Assembly (NCBI GenBank): GCA_900546675.1
Contig: URDQ01000018.1
Span: 1-28,538 of the forward strand
DNA length: 28,538 nucleotides
Reading direction: 5' to 3'
DNA from: an uncultured Porphyromonas sp.
GTDB lineage: Bacteria > Bacteroidota > Bacteroidia > Bacteroidales > Porphyromonadaceae
Under the pieces are notes generated by a model. It was not told the origin of the DNA, did no database searches, and saw only the letters and a list, made by a program, of their open reading frames with translations. Of the stretch, positions 25,174 through 28,538 are shown one piece after another; the first letter of the stretch is position 1, and each line of letters opens with the position of its first letter. The translations under genes and the position numbers were made by a program.

Positions 25174-26861
25174 TACTCTACTAAGTCCTCACTACCCTCT
25201 GACAGCTTAGGCAGATAGCACTTCGCATCCATCCAGCTATTGAAGTAGTGCTCATCGTCTTTCTTCCCTCTCAAGATACCATCCTTGATGTATTCTTTGA
25301 TCAGAGGCACCACTTCATAGCGCATCTTGAGCCGGAGCGACTCGATATCATCTGCCATAAAGTAGCTGTGTCCTATCATCAAGTCTTCAAGCTCAAAGTC
25401 GCCACTCTTGTGTTGATAAATAAATGAGTTCTGATCGTCTCTAGACTTGCCATTTATCTCCTCAAAGAGAGCTATAGCGAGGTCACGCACAGACTCATCA
25501 ACGTGAGTCTTAATAACCTCGGCACTAGCCTCCAATGTGACAAAAGCGAAACGACGACGTACGGCGTAATCAATACTACCCGTAGAGCGGTCCGTCGTAT
25601 TCATCGTGCCAATGATGTAGAGATTGGCAGGAACAGCGAAGGATTCCTTAGAGTATGGTAGCGTCAAGCGGATGTGATGGTCACCGCCTCCGCTACGCTT
25701 ATCTGCCTCTAGCAAGGTAATCAGCTCTCCAAATATCTTAGACACATTACCTCGATTGATCTCATCGATAATAAGGACGTATGGCTTACTAGATATTTGA
25801 TTCTCTAGTTGATACTCTCTCTTTACAGCATTGATAAAAGCGGCCGCATAGCTTGGCCAGTTGTTTTCTTTACCGTCACCGATCGCTTGGAGCTTGACCT
25901 TTTCGATGTTGAGCGGAGAGGGCGAATAGTCTTCTTTTTCACTCTGTGAGAATGCACTGCGGGAACTAATTGTTTTATTACCCTCTTTCCACCAAACGTT
26001 CAGTTGTGACTTGCCCGTGAGCGTTGGGATCGTTTTTCGATTCTCATATCCCTTGATTGACTCCAGATAATCATCTATACAAGAGATGATATCAGCTCCT
26101 TCTTTCATTTGAGCCCTTTGGCAGAGGCTCTTGAAGAGCCCATCCTCCACTTCGTACGTGATACCACCCCCATCTTCACTGACCACTGGTTTAAGCCCCT
26201 CGACAAAATCTTCATAATCCATAGACTGGTGAAAGGTGCAAAAAGCGATCTGCCCCTCGTCTTGTAGTCTCTCATACTCAGCCATCACCTTGCTATGGTC
26301 TGAGAAGTCGGCAAAGTCTTTATTGCACAAACGCACAGCGATGGAGGCTGTCGTATAGGTCTTGCCAGTCCCTGGCGCTCCCTGCAAAATGATGTTTTTC
26401 TTTAGCTCAAGGAGCCGCGCAAAGTTGTCTATCTCTTCTTTCATCTCCAGTTTTGATATGATTTTGTCAATATACTTCCACCGATTAGTCCTGGAACCAC
26501 AACTGCTTAATGTGCCCTGGCTAAACAGTTGCTTATTTGTTGGCTGATCTTCGTCAGATATGTAACCAAGTACAGCTACATTCCGATAGTTGATATGCAA
26601 GAACCTTTTCTCAAGCTCATCATCTGTATAGGTTTCACTCGTTATCTTACACAGAGCTATCATTTGACCTCCTCTTCTAACCATTAGAATGGTTCCAATG
26701 GGTAGACTTTTAAAGTTGTCACATTGCCTATTTTCCCACTCTCCTGTCCCAATGACAGGCTGTGGAAGAGATAACATCTCTGTGGGGTCAATTTCAGTTC
26801 CATCTTTACCTTCTGGCAGATGCATTTGGATATGCCAGTACTTGTCTGAGTAGTCGTTCAT
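25173..26861 (-). CDS. mcrB: McrB-like AAA+ GTPase with N-terminal EVE/PUA-like domain
   Basis: 562 residues. Motor and recognition subunit of a McrBC-type system. The AAA+ part has Walker A GAPGTGKT at 161-168, Walker B VLIIDEINRG at about 362-371, sensor 1 IGTMNTTDRS at 417-426 and YAVRRRFAF with an arginine finger. A block of about 90 residues (about 255-345) is inserted between Walker A and Walker B. Residues about 1-115 (YWHIQMHLPEG ... IGTILMVRRGGQMIALCKI ... HINYRNVAVLGY) resemble EVE/PUA-like modified-base readers rather than the E. coli McrB DUF3578 domain; this assignment is by eye. It starts 18 bases after the exonuclease gene with GAATAAGAT before the ATG. Confidence 0.92.
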   Translation of the reverse strand: MNDYSDKYWHIQMHLPEGKDGTEIDPTEMLSLPQPVIGTGEWENRQCDNFKSLPIGTILMVRRGGQMIALCKITSETYTDDELEKRFLHINYRNVAVLGYISDEDQPTNKQLFSQGTLSSCGSRTNRWKYIDKIISKLEMKEEIDNFARLLELKKNIILQGAPGTGKTYTTASIAVRLCNKDFADFSDHSKVMAEYERLQDEGQIAFCTFHQSMDYEDFVEGLKPVVSEDGGGITYEVEDGLFKSLCQRAQMKEGADIISCIDDYLESIKGYENRKTIPTLTGKSQLNVWWKEGNKTISSRSAFSQSEKEDYSPSPLNIEKVKLQAIGDGKENNWPSYAAAFINAVKREYQLENQISSKPYVLIIDEINRGNVSKIFGELITLLEADKRSGGGDHHIRLTLPYSKESFAVPANLYIIGTMNTTDRSTGSIDYAVRRRFAFVTLEASAEVIKTHVDESVRDLAIALFEEINGKSRDDQNSFIYQHKSGDFELEDLMIGHSYFMADDIESLRLKMRYEVVPLIKEYIKDGILRGKKDDEHYFNSWMDAKCYLPKLSEGSEDLVE

Positions 26862-26879
26862 ATCTTATTCTAGTTTAGA

Positions 26880-27401
26880 TTAGTTGTCAAAGTTACTGTC
26901 GTGTAGCTCGCGTAGGTAGAGGCGGGCGCACATCTCGGCGTCGTCGCCTGCGCGGTGGTGCCTCCCCTCGGGGATGGATAGTTGCTCGCAGAGGTAGGCG
27001 AGCGTGTTGCAGCCGTAGTCGTAGATCTGACGCGCACGGCGTAGCGAGCAGTCCCACTGTAGCTCGGGAAGTGTGAGCTCGTAGAGCTGTGCCGCCTGCT
27101 CCAGGCAACTTCGATCAAACGGAACATTGTGCGCTACCATCAAAGCACCCTCGCCTATGTATTGCGTGGCTATCTCTTGCCACACCTCGGCAAACGATGG
27201 CGCCAGCTCCGTATCCTCTGGACGGATGCCATGGCACTGCATATTCCAGTAGCTGTATCGGTTGCCCTCAGGCTGCACCAGCCAGGAGCGTGTCTCAGCA
27301 ATCTCGCTATGGTGTACCACACAGATCCCCACCTCACAGATGGAGGTGCGCTGTCCCGTGGCGGTCTCAAAGTCTATCGCTATAAAGTCTAATCTGTTCA
27401 T
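26880..27401 (-). CDS. DEDDh-family 3'-5' exonuclease (DnaQ-like)
   Basis: A 173-residue nuclease with all DEDDh residues: IDFET (D10, E12), AHNVPFD (D96) and HHRAGDDA (H149, D154). It resembles the proofreading epsilon subunit and RNase T folds but has no polymerase-binding tail or extra domain. The frame also begins with a GTG at 27404; I use the ATG at 27401 because it gives a one-base overlap (TGATG) with the regulator's stop. It is placed between a WYL regulator and mcrB, on the same strand and with small gaps, so it belongs to that transcript. It may process DNA ends after cleavage by McrBC, or belong to a separate pair with the regulator. Confidence 0.9.
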   Translation of the reverse strand: MNRLDFIAIDFETATGQRTSICEVGICVVHHSEIAETRSWLVQPEGNRYSYWNMQCHGIRPEDTELAPSFAEVWQEIATQYIGEGALMVAHNVPFDRSCLEQAAQLYELTLPELQWDCSLRRARQIYDYGCNTLAYLCEQLSIPEGRHHRAGDDAEMCARLYLRELHDSNFDN

Positions 27402-28366
27402 CACGCTTCTGTTGTTGGCTCGTAGTATGCCATAAGGTTCTTGGCAAAGTTATACATTTCCTCTCGTACGGACTGAGGCTCTAGCACCTCAATCTGATCG
27501 CCCATTGCAAGTAGAGCTTGGTAGAGATCATAGGTAGGACAGACCTCCAGCTCAAAGCAAGCCACTCCCTCCACCTCTGAGGGTAGCTCTCTCTGCGACT
27601 CATGTATCGGTAGCGTGCGGAGATAGTCCGCTCCATGATCATAGGCATTGAGCAGCAAACGCACAGGCTCCTCCTCGGAGTGAATCACCCCACAACAACC
27701 TCGGTAGTAAGCTTCTATGTCAAAAGACTCATCCATCTCAAAGCTCTCCTCTAGCGGTTCGCAAGCCAAGATGCGATCCAGAGCATAGACTAGATAGACA
27801 TCCTTGGGGCGCGAGCCCCCGTCCTCAGCATTGAGCTCTACATTGCGAGCTGAGTAGTAAGGGCTACGAGCCAGGAGGTACCATCTGCGGTTCGCCACCT
27901 TGAGGTAGTAAGGCTCCGCCTCGAAGCTGTAAGCCTCGGGTCTGCCAAACGCTTGGTAAGTCATCTGGATAACCTTGCCGTGACGCATCGCCTCGGCAAT
28001 CACGTTGAGCCACTTACGCCCAGAGGGGACATGCTCGAAGAGAATTCGCCCCTGGAGCTTGCTGTCGGCTTGTATCTGATTCATCGCCGTGTAGGAGTCT
28101 ATGAGCCAACTGCGCAGGTTATCCTGCTCCAGCTCCTCAGGATTGTCAATGTAGTAGCGGTAACCATCCTGGGGGTCACATAAGATATCCACCTGAAAGA
28201 TATCGAGGATCGCCGCCCGATGATTGTGAAAGGTGCGCTTCGGCAGAGGCTCCTCGTAGCTCAGCCCGCTATCCACCCAGTGGCGACTAATCTCCTCAAA
28301 GGTCAGTCGTCCGTACTGGCGAAATTGCTCGATCAGCCAGACATATCGTCCGAATTTGTTTGCCAT
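27401..28366 (-). CDS. WYL-domain transcriptional regulator
   Basis: 321 residues. The N-terminal winged-helix part is visible at about 1-75 (VWLIEQFRQYGRLTFEEISRHW ... LPKRTFHNHRAAILDIF). A WYL domain spans about 120-205, with W-Y-L at 162-164 inside YYLKVANRRWYLLARS and the DRIL block at its end. A WCX-like C-terminal region follows at about 230-315 (EEPVRLLLNAYDHGADYLRTLPIHES). WYL domains sense nucleic-acid or nucleotide ligands, and related regulators (the BrxR/CapW group) repress phage-defence operons. It is the first gene of this operon behind its own promoter, which fits autoregulation. That link is inferred from position. Confidence 0.88.
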   Translation of the reverse strand: MANKFGRYVWLIEQFRQYGRLTFEEISRHWVDSGLSYEEPLPKRTFHNHRAAILDIFQVDILCDPQDGYRYYIDNPEELEQDNLRSWLIDSYTAMNQIQADSKLQGRILFEHVPSGRKWLNVIAEAMRHGKVIQMTYQAFGRPEAYSFEAEPYYLKVANRRWYLLARSPYYSARNVELNAEDGGSRPKDVYLVYALDRILACEPLEESFEMDESFDIEAYYRGCCGVIHSEEEPVRLLLNAYDHGADYLRTLPIHESQRELPSEVEGVACFELEVCPTYDLYQALLAMGDQIEVLEPQSVREEMYNFAKNLMAYYEPTTEA

Positions 28367-28393
28367 ACAACTACTAGTCTATTTGTCTAGGGG

Positions 28394-28401
28394 CAAAGAT
28401 A
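28394..28401 (-). promoter_or_regulatory. -7 promoter element for the WYL/exonuclease/McrBC operon
   Basis: TATCTTTG on the minus strand matches TAnnTTTG and lies 27 bases before the ATG at 28366. A TTTG occurs upstream but at only 15 bases spacing. The rest of 28402-28538 has no gene. Confidence 0.6.
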
Positions 28402-28413
28402 CAACATTGCCTC

Positions 28414-28428
28414 TGCCAAACCGTGGCA
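28414..28428. promoter_or_regulatory. Candidate operator next to the WYL-gene promoter
   Basis: TGCCA-AACCG-TGGCA is a short inverted repeat with 5-base arms about 12 bases upstream of the -7 element, where a repressor would block RNA polymerase. The arms are short, so chance is a real alternative. No other longer dyad was found between 28367 and 28538. Confidence 0.3.
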
Positions 28429-28538
28429 CAAGTCATAGCTTTTCAGTCTAAAACTGCAATGGCTTTCACATAGAACCCTTTGGCGCACATTCCAGTGTCA
28501 AGTGCAACACACTTACAAATGTAGGAAAAAAACTTCAT

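Noticed and set aside
28414..28428. Strong WYL-regulator operator
   Set aside because: Only 5-base arms; kept as a low-confidence site and not raised as a finding.

Overview
The window looks like a chromosomal segment of a Bacteroidales bacterium, most likely a Porphyromonas of roughly even GC content. Three things point there: promoter elements of the Bacteroidetes TAnnTTTG type in front of several genes, surface proteins with type IX secretion (T9SS) type A C-terminal tails, and a BspA-like leucine-rich-repeat protein. The genus is inferred from protein style, not from a search. No rRNA, tRNA, CRISPR array or transposase was seen.

Layout. (1) 149-6264, minus strand: a compact five-gene operon with a periplasmic binding lipoprotein, a FecCD/BtuC-type permease, its ATPase, a CbiJ-CbiD fusion and CbiA. 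This couples uptake of a metal chelate or corrinoid to anaerobic cobalamin-ring synthesis. CbiA has Gly where the glutaminase nucleophile Cys is expected. (2) 6265-6735: a divergent intergenic region with two strong inverted repeats and a short tandem repeat. (3) 6736-12429, plus strand: three secreted proteins (BspA-like LRR, a beta-repeat protein, a GLUG-repeat protein) in one probable operon, followed by a hairpin terminator at 12556. (4) 12757-20930, plus strand: nadE, a polyprenyl diphosphate synthase, a CvpA-like protein, sufB, sufC, sufD and an EamA transporter. They are so tightly spaced that one transcript from the promoter at 12713 could cover all of them. (5) 21075-21989: a lipoprotein with a bacterial Ig-like domain and its own promoter. 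(6) 22112-23086, minus strand: decayed remnants of two translationally coupled genes. (7) 23212-28366, minus strand: a defence-like operon made of a WYL-domain regulator, a DEDDh exonuclease, McrB (AAA+ GTPase with a probable EVE/PUA-like reader domain), McrC (PD-(D/E)XK nuclease) and a calcineurin-like phosphoesterase, closed by a hairpin terminator at about 23130-23092.

The most distinctive parts are the WYL-exonuclease-McrBC unit with stop/start overlaps, the CbiA that has lost its glutaminase cysteine, and the inverted-repeat element between 6386 and 6552, which has a diverged relative near 12556-12632.
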